Source: Oceanospirillales bacterium (GTDB taxonomy: Bacteria > Pseudomonadota > Gammaproteobacteria > Xanthomonadales > SZUA-36). From it: a stretch of DNA of 64,000 nucleotides. Below, piece after piece: positions 28,183 through 36,990 of the stretch. The notes below the pieces were generated by a model, which saw only the letters and a list, made by a program, of their open reading frames with translations, was not told where the DNA came from and searched no databases. Location of the stretch: positions 1 to 64,000 of the forward strand of contig QIKV01000124.1 in the NCBI GenBank assembly GCA_003233115.1, written 5' to 3'. The number at the start of each line of letters is the position of its first letter. The stretch's first letter is position 1. A program made the position numbers and the translations under genes.

Positions 28183-29193
28183 ATGTTGACTGACTTACTA
28201 ACCAGGGCGCCTGTCGGATTGCTGCCGGTGTTAATCTTTCTTATCGTCCTGTTATATATGGATAGTTACAAGCTGGTCAGCCTGCATACCGTTTTGTGGG
28301 TCATACTGGCGGGTGCATTGTTGCCCATTGCCGGCTACTGGATAAATGGATATGCCATGACCGCACTGGGCTGGGACTTGCCGGCCTACTCCCGCTATGC
28401 AGCACCGGTTATTGAGGAGGGCCTGAAGGCTTCGGTCATGGTGTTCCTGTTCAGGACCAACCGTATAGGCTTTCTGGTCGATGCGGCAATTCTGGGTTTT
28501 GCTGTGGGTGCTGGCTTTGGCGTAGTTGAGAATTTTTATTACTTGTACATGGCATCCGACGCCCATATTGCGGTGTGGATTGTGCGTGGTTTCGGTACTG
28601 CCATCATGCATGGTGGGGCGATGGCGCTGTTCGGTATCATGGCGCAGGTATTGACCGAGCGCAGTATGAAAATCAACCCTTTGTTGTATGTCCCCGGTTT
28701 TATTGTTGCCGTCATTGTACATTCTGTGTTCAATCATTTTCCGGGTACGCCAATCCTGACAACAGTGGGCACATTGCTGCTGCTACCGCCCATTCTGCTG
28801 GTCGTTTTCCAAAAAAGTGCACGCTCCATGCACGCGTGGCTGGAACTGGATTTTGATGAGGATGCCTTGCTGCTGGAGCAGATTAATTCTGGTGAATTTG
28901 CCGGCTCAAAGATCGGCCGGTTTCTGGAGGACCTGAAGTTGAAATTCCCCGGGCCGGTGGTGGTGGATATGCTTTGCTACCTGCGTCTTTATACCGAACT
29001 GGCACTGCGGGCGAAGGGTGTATTGATGATGCGTGAAAATGGCCTGGATGCGCCAGTGGGCGAGCGCACCCGGGCCAAGTTTGAAGAAATGCACTATCTC
29101 GAGAGAAGCGTCGGTAAAACAGGTATCCTGGCGATCAGCCCATTTTTGCAAATGACACGCAAGGACCTATGGCAATTGTACGTTCTCGAGTAG
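28183..29193 (+). CDS. PrsW-family intramembrane metalloprotease with long C-terminal extension
   Basis: APVIEEGLKA (EExxK), GFAVGAGFGVVENFYYL, HGGAMALFG, VIVHSVFNHF; multiple TMs. Confidence 0.88.
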   Translation: MLTDLLTRAPVGLLPVLIFLIVLLYMDSYKLVSLHTVLWVILAGALLPIAGYWINGYAMTALGWDLPAYSRYAAPVIEEGLKASVMVFLFRTNRIGFLVDAAILGFAVGAGFGVVENFYYLYMASDAHIAVWIVRGFGTAIMHGGAMALFGIMAQVLTERSMKINPLLYVPGFIVAVIVHSVFNHFPGTPILTTVGTLLLLPPILLVVFQKSARSMHAWLELDFDEDALLLEQINSGEFAGSKIGRFLEDLKLKFPGPVVVDMLCYLRLYTELALRAKGVLMMRENGLDAPVGERTRAKFEEMHYLERSVGKTGILAISPFLQMTRKDLWQLYVLE

Positions 29194-29215
29194 GCTGGAG
29201 CTGCTCCCTCCTACA
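29193..29215. repeat. REP-like half-site
   Basis: ggctggagctgctccctcctaca. Confidence 0.5.
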
Positions 29216-32200
29216 ATGGGTTGACCTGTAGCAGAGTGATCCCGGCCGTATTGACGCTTGCGCGCAGTTCAGCAAGGTCAGTTGACATGAATGCATTGAC
29301 CTTTTCAGTGGCTTCGGACAGGGATTTCTGGGCAATTTCAAGGTAGGTTTCAGAGGCAGGAGAAGGCGCACCCTCACCTGATCCGGCATAAAATGCCGCT
29401 GTTCCCAGCTTGGAGTTGACCGTGTCTCCAGCGTAGGTAATACCCTTGGTCTTGGCCGGAATCCTGTACAGTTTCTCGAGTTCATCCAGGCCTTTTTTGA
29501 CTTCTCCGGCCTGCTTTTTCAGCGCTTGAAGGTCATCGGTTTTTGCCAGTTCCAGCCGCTTGTCGATCAGCTTGTTGATGGTGCTGACATCGTCACGTGC
29601 GGCAATGATCTGGCGCAAGGCGGTGTTGGCTGTGCTGCGCATTGCCAGTAAGGTCATGCGGGTATCAAAGTTTGCCTGCAAGTCTTCCAGCGAGTAAGGG
29701 CTGCGGGGGTCTTTAAGTATCTCCACGTCCGTGCTGGCAGTGGTGTCGCCGAGTGCAATGGTTATTTCATACTTGCCGGGCATGACCACCGGGCCGGCGG
29801 GCAGTCCGTCATCTGAGTCCTTGTGGTCCTCACTGGATACAGGCTTGATACCATCCCTTCGCATGGCCCATACCAGGCGGTTGATACCCTGCTCTACAGT
29901 GGTTTTATAAGACCGGATAACTGTACCTTCAGCATCCTTGACCGTGACCGACAGTTTGGGCGGCTTGGAATCCTTTGAGTCTTTCTCCGCAGGGCTCTTT
30001 TTCCCGGCAGCTTCTTTTCGGGAGGATTCGGCCGCTGCCTTGCGCAGGGCAATCTTGCGTGCCCTTTCAGCCTTTTTATCCGGGTTTGGCAGGTCATTGC
30101 CACTGGCTATGAAGGTCAGCATGACACCGTAGGGCTCATTGTCTGCCCGGAATTCACCGGAGCCGGTAAAACGGGTCGACGGTGTCTGGTTGGCCGTGTA
30201 TTGCTGGCCTGGTGAGACAGAAAGAATTTTCAACCGTGCTTTGAAATCTTTTGCTGACAGGTTTCGAAGGCCGCTGTAGTCATCTATGACGTAGGCTGCC
30301 CGGCCATGGGTTCCGAGCACCAGATCGTTCTCGCGCGTCTGAATGGCCATATCCATGACCGAGACCGTGGGTAACCCGGCTGTGAACTTGATCCAATTTT
30401 CCCCTGCGTCAGTGGAGATATACAAGCCGAACTCGGTACCGACGAATAACAGGTCCGGATCGACCGGGTCCTGCAGCACTGATAGTGCGTAACCTTTCAT
30501 GCTACTGGTGGAAATTCGTTTCCAACGGCTGCCGTAGCCTTCCACACGGTATACGTAGGGCTTCATATCGGAGCGCCGGTGATCATCAAATACGACAAAG
30601 GCCGTGCCGGCATCGTGCGGCGAGGGCGTTATCATCGGCACCCATGCGCCGGCGGAAACACCACGTGCTTTGCTGTCAATGCGGGTCCAGTTAGCGCCAC
30701 CATCGCGGGTAACGTGAACCCGCCCGTCATCGGAACCAACCCAGATCACGTTGCGATCCAGCTTGCTGGGCGCAATGGTTGTGATGGTCGTGTAGTTTTC
30801 CGCAGCCGTCACGTCCGATGTCAGGCCGCCGCTTTCCCTGTAGGTCTGCATTTTTTTGTCATTGGAAGTCAGGTCACCGCTGATGGTTTTCCACGACTGG
30901 CCCCGGTCATTTGAGCGGTGTACGAACTGACTGCCGTAGTACACGGTATTGGGGTCAAACGGGTCTATGGCGAGCGCTGCATTCCAGTTAAATCGCAACT
31001 CGGTATCGAGCGTGGGTGGATCAGGCATCACCAGCTTTTGTTCGCCGGTGTCGAGGTTCCAGCGGAACAAATTGCCACCCTGGTACATGGCGTAGCCACT
31101 GCGGGAGTTATCCGGATCGGGCACGGTATCGAAGCCATCGCCAAAACCGACTTCCTGCCAGTGCAGATTGCGGATACCGGCATTTTCCCAGACTTCAGCA
31201 GGCCCTCTCCAGGAACCGTTGTCCTGCAGGCCGCCGTATACGTGATAGGGCAAGTCATTATCAACGGCGATATGGTAAAACTGGGCCAGCGGCAGGTTGC
31301 GTACGAAACGGAAGGTCTCACCCCGGTCACGGGAGATGGCGAGTCCGCCGTCGTTGCCGAATATCAGGTGTTTTGAGTCGTTTGGGCTGATCCAGAAAGC
31401 GTGGTTATCAATATGAATGGTGTTACCCGCTGCACAGCAGTTGATCACCGGGTTGTAGGCAAAGGTTTTACCGCCATCAATGGATACCCGGACGCGGGTG
31501 CCGATGTTATAGACAACGTCCGCGTTTTGCGGGTCTGCGGCGATTTCAGTGTAATAGAACGGGCGGTCGGCAACGTTGTACTCCTCGTTGACCTTGCGCC
31601 AACTGTCACCGCCATCATCTGATCGGAGCAGGGCGCTTTTCTTGGCTTCAACCAGCGCGTAAACCCGTTTTGGATTGGCGGGCGACAGTGCAAATGCCAT
31701 GCGCCCCAATTCGCCTGCCGGCAGACCGTCTTCTTCAGTTTTGCGCTGCCAGCTTTTTCCGCCGTCCTGGGTAATATACAAACCGGACCCCTCACCGCCG
31801 GATTTGAAGTAGTACGGCCAGCGCCGGAATTGCCACATACCGGCAAACAGTTTGTCCGGATTTACCGTGTCGATTTTGATATCGGTGGCACCGGTCGAAT
31901 CGTTGATATACAAAATCCGCTCCCAGCTATTGCCGCCATCCGTGGTTTTGTAGACGCCGCGTTCTTCATTTGGCCCCCACAGGGTACCCATCGCGGCCAC
32001 ATAGGCAATGTCCGGGTTATTGGGGTGCAAAGCGATGCGGTTGATGCGTTCGCTGTTGGCAAGCCCCATCAGCTTCCAGCTTTTGCCGCCGTCGGTCGAT
32101 TTGAAAATTCCGCCGCCGATCGATGTGGAATTACGCACATTACCTTCACCCGTACCGACCCAGATGATGTCGGGGTTGGATTGGTTAATCGCAATCGATC

Positions 32201-32510
32201 CGATAGACGCGACTGGCTGGTCATCAAATACAGACTCCCAGGTCAGACCACCGTTGTCGGAGATCCACACGCCACCGGTCGCTGCACCGACCACAATATG
32301 GTTAGGGTCAGAGGCTACGACATCAATGGCTGCGACGCGTCCACTGATGGCTGCAGGACCGATTGAACGGGCTTTGAGCCCCTCCATCAAGCTGGCATCC
32401 AGCACTGCCCAGGTATTGAATGAGGCCAGGGTGAGTACTAAAGCGGTTACCCTGTACAGGGATTTCAGCCAGTGATTGTCGCGGCTGTTGGCAGGAATAT
32501 CTTGTTGCAT
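29211..32510 (-). CDS. Large secreted VPS10/sortilin- or BNR-repeat-like beta-propeller protein
   Basis: Many sDGGxsW repeats (SDNGGLTWESVF, STDGGKSWKLM, TTDGGNSWERI, SDDGGDSWRKV, STDAGENWIKF); signal peptide; ATG at 32510. Confidence 0.88.
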   Translation of the reverse strand: MQQDIPANSRDNHWLKSLYRVTALVLTLASFNTWAVLDASLMEGLKARSIGPAAISGRVAAIDVVASDPNHIVVGAATGGVWISDNGGLTWESVFDDQPVASIGSIAINQSNPDIIWVGTGEGNVRNSTSIGGGIFKSTDGGKSWKLMGLANSERINRIALHPNNPDIAYVAAMGTLWGPNEERGVYKTTDGGNSWERILYINDSTGATDIKIDTVNPDKLFAGMWQFRRWPYYFKSGGEGSGLYITQDGGKSWQRKTEEDGLPAGELGRMAFALSPANPKRVYALVEAKKSALLRSDDGGDSWRKVNEEYNVADRPFYYTEIAADPQNADVVYNIGTRVRVSIDGGKTFAYNPVINCCAAGNTIHIDNHAFWISPNDSKHLIFGNDGGLAISRDRGETFRFVRNLPLAQFYHIAVDNDLPYHVYGGLQDNGSWRGPAEVWENAGIRNLHWQEVGFGDGFDTVPDPDNSRSGYAMYQGGNLFRWNLDTGEQKLVMPDPPTLDTELRFNWNAALAIDPFDPNTVYYGSQFVHRSNDRGQSWKTISGDLTSNDKKMQTYRESGGLTSDVTAAENYTTITTIAPSKLDRNVIWVGSDDGRVHVTRDGGANWTRIDSKARGVSAGAWVPMITPSPHDAGTAFVVFDDHRRSDMKPYVYRVEGYGSRWKRISTSSMKGYALSVLQDPVDPDLLFVGTEFGLYISTDAGENWIKFTAGLPTVSVMDMAIQTRENDLVLGTHGRAAYVIDDYSGLRNLSAKDFKARLKILSVSPGQQYTANQTPSTRFTGSGEFRADNEPYGVMLTFIASGNDLPNPDKKAERARKIALRKAAAESSRKEAAGKKSPAEKDSKDSKPPKLSVTVKDAEGTVIRSYKTTVEQGINRLVWAMRRDGIKPVSSEDHKDSDDGLPAGPVVMPGKYEITIALGDTTASTDVEILKDPRSPYSLEDLQANFDTRMTLLAMRSTANTALRQIIAARDDVSTINKLIDKRLELAKTDDLQALKKQAGEVKKGLDELEKLYRIPAKTKGITYAGDTVNSKLGTAAFYAGSGEGAPSPASETYLEIAQKSLSEATEKVNAFMSTDLAELRASVNTAGITLLQVNPL

Positions 32511-32539
32511 TTTTTTTGTCCGGTAAGCATTCGGCTGCA

Positions 32540-32794
32540 CTAGTGTAGTGTCCTGTATTAAGTGGCTATTAAGAGCCCCACAAAAGATTCAAGTCAAGGC
32601 GCAGCCTGCAATTAATGGCTGCCCCCTTAAGCAGGATTGAGTCTTTTGTGGGGCTCCCTGCGGGCGAAACGAGAAGGTATCATCTGCTGCGTTGCGCCTC
32701 TTGTAAAGGACCAGCCATTCCCTGCGAGACGCGCCTTACAGCTAATACCTTCTCGTTTCGCTTAATCGTCACTTAATACAGGACACTACACTAG
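32540..32794. mobile_element. 255-bp MITE-like non-autonomous element with 24-bp perfect TIRs and two internal hairpins
   Basis: ctagtgtagtgtcctgtattaagt (32540-32563) vs acttaatacaggacactacactag (32771-32794); internal IRs 32573-32592/32637-32656 and 32664-32680/32745-32761; no ORF encoding a transposase. Confidence 0.85.
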
Positions 32795-32905
32795 GGTCTG
32801 CGTTGCAGCCCGCTTTGTCAAATAGGATTGAATATGGGGAAAAAGCGCAGCACCTGCCGGTGCCGCGCTTTTGCAGAAATCAACAATGTTTTACTACATT
32901 GATAA

Positions 32906-33433
32906 CTACATTGAACCTTTTATATACGCCAAAATGGTATCAGCATCGCTGATCTCAAACGGGTCCGTGGGGCAGTTATCCTGCTTGCCTGCTTCGCTGA
33001 AAATCTTCTTGATAGCACCGTCTTCCACGAGCATGGAGTAGCGCCATGAGCGCAACCCGAAGCCGACATTATCTTTCCGTACCAGCATGCCCATCAGGCG
33101 GCTGAAGTCACCACTGCCATCGGGCAGCAGCTTAACGTTCTCCACCCCCTGGTGCCTGCCCCACTGGAACATGGTAAAGGCATCGTTGACACTAAGACAG
33201 TAGACTTCGTCCACGCCGGCATCACGCAATTCCTGGTAATGTTCTTCATAGCCGGGCAGGTGAGTGCTGGAGCAGGTCGGAGTAAATGCACCGGGCAGGG
33301 CGAAGACAACGACCTTCTTGCCTGCAAAGATATCGTTGCTGGTCACGTCCTGCCAGCGGAACGGATTAGGGCCTTCCACGCTTTCATCACGCACGCGGGT
33401 TTTGAATGTAATCTGGGGTACTTGCTGGGACAT
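32906..33433 (-). CDS. Peroxiredoxin, Prx5-like
   Basis: VVVFALPGAFTPTCSSTHLPGYEEHYQEL. Confidence 0.94.
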   Translation of the reverse strand: MSQQVPQITFKTRVRDESVEGPNPFRWQDVTSNDIFAGKKVVVFALPGAFTPTCSSTHLPGYEEHYQELRDAGVDEVYCLSVNDAFTMFQWGRHQGVENVKLLPDGSGDFSRLMGMLVRKDNVGFGLRSWRYSMLVEDGAIKKIFSEAGKQDNCPTDPFEISDADTILAYIKGSM

Positions 33434-33628
33434 CGAGAAATCTCCTGTTTAAATTCACGTTGGGGTGAGTTCATCACCAGAGTTAATTTTGGGAGATTAT
33501 GAACGCTTATCAAGTATTAGTTAAATCAATTATTCTTATCGTTATGATAGGCAAAGCGAATGAATTCAACACAGGGAAACCTGTGTACAATGCACCGTCT
33601 TTAAACTTGTCTGATATATGGAAGCCCA

Positions 33629-35455
33629 ATGAAAGGAACAGTTTTCACAATTTCTCTGACTTTTCTGTTACTTGCCCCCCTCGTCAGTGCAGATTACCAG
33701 GATGAAATCAAGGCATTAACTTCCCGTGTAGAGGTGTTGGCTGATAGCAAAGCCGGCTTAAGTGACGCTGAGCGTTTCAAGGAATTGATCGATATTACGT
33801 ATGACTACACCATGCTCAGCTATCCTGAATTCGCAACTTTCCTGGGTGATCCGCGTGGACAGGATCGCTGGTCGGACCAGTCGGAAGCAGCCACACGCCA
33901 ACGTAAACAGGATGCCAAAACGCTGCTGCGTGCGCTGGAGAACATCAATCGTGAAGCACTGTCGCCCACCGGGCAGGTGAATTATGACTTGATGTACGAC
34001 AGGCAGAAACGGGATATTGAAGGCCAGCAATTCCCGGACGAGTTCATGCCGATCAACCAGATGGGGGGTGTGCAGCAGGACATTGCACGCATGATGGCGA
34101 TAGCGCAACCGGGAAACGTTGCCGACTATGCCAATATGATTGCCCGGCTGCAGAAAACCCCGCAAGTCATTGACCAGACCATTGCGTGGATGCGCAAGGG
34201 CATGGAGGCCGGCATCACACCGCCCGCAATAACCCTGCGTGATGTACCACAACAAATCCGCAACCAACTGGTCGATGAAGCGGATAAGAGCCCGCTGTTG
34301 AGCGCATTTCAAACATTCCCTGCCAGCGTGGATTCTTTGCAGCAGGCGTCTCTGAAGCAACAGGCAGCGGCGGCTTTCAGCGAAAAAGTGGCACCGGCCT
34401 TTGAGAGGTTACTGGCTTTTGTGGAGAACGAATATATACCCGTAGCGCGCAAAACGATCGCCATGCGAGACCTGCCCAATGGTGAAGCCTGGTACGCGTA
34501 TAACGTCAAACAGCGCACCACGACTGACCTTACACCGGAGCAAATTCATAAAATTGGCCTTGCCGAGGTTAAGCGTATTCGTGGAGAAATGGAGGGCGTG
34601 ATCAAGTCCAGCGGGTTTAAGGGCACATTTGATGAGTTCCTGGTGTTTCTGCGCACCGACCCGCAGTTTTATCACACGACCAAAGAAGGTCTGTTGCGCG
34701 ACTATCGCGATATCGCCAAGCGCGCCGACCCGGAACTGATGAAGCTGTTTGGTAAATTACCCAGAACCCCTTACGGGGTTGTGGCGGTGCCGGCGTATGC
34801 AGAAAAATCGCAGACCACGGCGTACTATCAGCGCGGTTCCGTCAAAGCCGGTCGTCCGGGCAACTTCTTTGCCAATACCTATGCGTTGGACACCCGTCCG
34901 CGCTGGGAAATGGAAGCATTGACCCTGCATGAAGCAGTGCCGGGCCATCATCTGCAACTGGCGTTGCAGGATGAACTGGAAGACGTGCCATGGTTCCGGC
35001 GCGTGGGCGGCTACACAGCCTTTACCGAGGGCTGGGGCCTGTACGCTGAAAGCCTGGGTAAGGAAATGGGGTTTTATACAAACCCTTACTCGAAATTCGG
35101 ACAGTTGACCTATGAGATGTGGCGCGCCATACGGTTGGTCGTGGATACCGGAATGCACCAACTGGGTTGGTCGCGTCAACAGGCCATCGACTATTTTATG
35201 AAAAACGCGGGTAAGCAGGAACACGATGTCATCGTGGAAATTGACCGGTACATCGTGTGGCCCGGTCAGGCACTGGCTTATAAAATAGGCGAGCTGAAGA
35301 TCAAGGAATTGCGCGCCTATGCCACTGACCAGTTGGGTGAAAAATTTTCTATTCGCGCGTTCCATGACGAAGTGCTCGGCAAAGGTGCATTGCCATTGAG
35401 CGTGTTGGATGCAAATATCCGGGCATGGGTGAAAGAGCAGCAACCCGGTGATTGA
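33629..35455 (+). CDS. DUF885 family protein (putative metallopeptidase), secreted
   Basis: LTLHEAVPGHHLQLALQDEL HExxH-type motif; signal peptide TISLTFLLLAPLVSA. Confidence 0.9.
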   Translation: MKGTVFTISLTFLLLAPLVSADYQDEIKALTSRVEVLADSKAGLSDAERFKELIDITYDYTMLSYPEFATFLGDPRGQDRWSDQSEAATRQRKQDAKTLLRALENINREALSPTGQVNYDLMYDRQKRDIEGQQFPDEFMPINQMGGVQQDIARMMAIAQPGNVADYANMIARLQKTPQVIDQTIAWMRKGMEAGITPPAITLRDVPQQIRNQLVDEADKSPLLSAFQTFPASVDSLQQASLKQQAAAAFSEKVAPAFERLLAFVENEYIPVARKTIAMRDLPNGEAWYAYNVKQRTTTDLTPEQIHKIGLAEVKRIRGEMEGVIKSSGFKGTFDEFLVFLRTDPQFYHTTKEGLLRDYRDIAKRADPELMKLFGKLPRTPYGVVAVPAYAEKSQTTAYYQRGSVKAGRPGNFFANTYALDTRPRWEMEALTLHEAVPGHHLQLALQDELEDVPWFRRVGGYTAFTEGWGLYAESLGKEMGFYTNPYSKFGQLTYEMWRAIRLVVDTGMHQLGWSRQQAIDYFMKNAGKQEHDVIVEIDRYIVWPGQALAYKIGELKIKELRAYATDQLGEKFSIRAFHDEVLGKGALPLSVLDANIRAWVKEQQPGD

Positions 35456-36452
35456 TCCAACCCTGCCGTTGTGTGACCTGCACCGGCATCTGGACGGCAG
35501 CATCCGCTTGCAAACGATCCTGGATATAGCGGGACAACATGGTATCCAATTGCCCGCCAATGATATTGAAGGCCTGGCGCCGCACGTGCATATTGATTCC
35601 AGCGAGCCGGGATTGATGGCATTTATCGCCCGCTTTAAATACCTGATTGAGATACTGGTAGACGCTGATGCCTGCAAACGTGTGGCCTATGAAAATATAG
35701 TTGACGCCAAACATGAGGGTATCGACTATGTCGAACTGCGTTTCAGCCCCTGGTTTATGGCGCAGCGACACGGTCTGGATCCGCTGGAAGTTGTTGAGGC
35801 CTGTCTGGACGGAATACGCACCGGCGAACGTGAAACGGGTGTGCGTGCCAACGCAATCGGTATTTTGAGCCGCACCTACGGCGTTGAGACTTGCCACCAG
35901 GAACTGGATGCAATCCTCGCCTGCCGGGACGGTATCGTTGCGGTAGATCTCGCCGGTGATGAGACCGGCTACCCCGCCAACCTGTTTGTTGAGCACTTCA
36001 AGCGGGTACGTGATGCCGGTTTGCATGTGACCATCCATGCCGGTGAAGCCGACGGATCACACAGCGTCTGGTCATCCATCAATGACCTCGGCGCGGAACG
36101 TATCGGCCACGGCTTTCGTTCGATCGAAGATCCGGTGTTGGTGGAGCACCTGATGAAACAGGGTATCGGACTGGAGTGCTGCCCGACTTCCAACCTGCAT
36201 ATCAGCGCGGTTGGAGCCTATAAAGAACATCCGATAAAATCGCTGGCTGATCACGGCGTAAAGTTTTGCCTGAACACGGACGACCCAGGCATCAGCGCGA
36301 TTGATATTGCGCATGAATACAATACTGCCGCACCTGCAATGGGTCTTAGCGCGAAACAGATTCGACAATCCCAGCTTGACGCACTGGATATGGCGTTTCT
36401 TGGCAGTGGAGATAAAATAGCGTTGCGCTCAACAGGTATAAATGAGGCGTAG
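35448..36452 (+). CDS. add: Adenosine deaminase
   Basis: PLCDLHRHLDGSIR; HAGEADGSHSVW; ERIGHGF; LNTDDPGIS; GTG start overlapping the upstream stop. Confidence 0.92.
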   Translation: MIDPTLPLCDLHRHLDGSIRLQTILDIAGQHGIQLPANDIEGLAPHVHIDSSEPGLMAFIARFKYLIEILVDADACKRVAYENIVDAKHEGIDYVELRFSPWFMAQRHGLDPLEVVEACLDGIRTGERETGVRANAIGILSRTYGVETCHQELDAILACRDGIVAVDLAGDETGYPANLFVEHFKRVRDAGLHVTIHAGEADGSHSVWSSINDLGAERIGHGFRSIEDPVLVEHLMKQGIGLECCPTSNLHISAVGAYKEHPIKSLADHGVKFCLNTDDPGISAIDIAHEYNTAAPAMGLSAKQIRQSQLDALDMAFLGSGDKIALRSTGINEA

Positions 36453-36569
36453 CCAGGAGCGGCGTATCGGGTTTCTTCTGCCACTCAATACCCGCCGGAT
36501 TGAGAGGCCGGGGCAGCGCTGCCTGTGCATATCAATTGCATTAGTTTTCGGGTAAAGTATGCCGTTCGC

Positions 36570-36914
36570 ATGTCACATACCTTGCAGAAATTGACGAAGT
36601 TATTGCTGGTGTTCATATTGGTGGCCACACCTCTGCGCGCCACCTGGGCCGACGGCGCAACCGCGGGCGAAATCATGCTGCCGAATGATGGCTCTGCTGC
36701 GCTGCAGATGCATGAGTACGAGACTTCTATGTGCTGCTGCAGTGGTGATGATTGCGCTATGCAAAGCTGTGATCAATGTGACACCTTCACTTCCGTCGTT
36801 TTGGTATTCAAAGTTCGATTTCTGCAAACCCGGCACCGCATAGTTTCCACGCCCTATCTCAAAGCGTTCGACAATCGCCAGTTACGACCTCTGCTACAAC
36901 CACCCAGGGCCTGA
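36570..36914 (+). CDS. Small secreted Cys-rich protein, putative copper-associated
   Basis: Signal-like LLLVFILVATPLRATWA; ETSMCCCSGDDCAMQSCDQCDTF; immediately upstream of copA. Confidence 0.6.
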   Translation: MSHTLQKLTKLLLVFILVATPLRATWADGATAGEIMLPNDGSAALQMHEYETSMCCCSGDDCAMQSCDQCDTFTSVVLVFKVRFLQTRHRIVSTPYLKAFDNRQLRPLLQPPRA

Positions 36915-36990
36915 GCCTGGAAGACCTTTTTCACCAGTCAGGCGCCGCTTTGGTGTCATATCAATAATTGTATTGTCAGGAAAACATTCT

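Noticed and set aside
32540-32794. Complete insertion sequence
   Set aside because: Only 255 bp and no transposase ORF; consistent with a non-autonomous MITE-like element instead.
34757-35677. 306-aa minus-strand ORF over DUF885/add
   Set aside because: Overlaps two well-supported plus-strand genes and lacks recognisable motifs.
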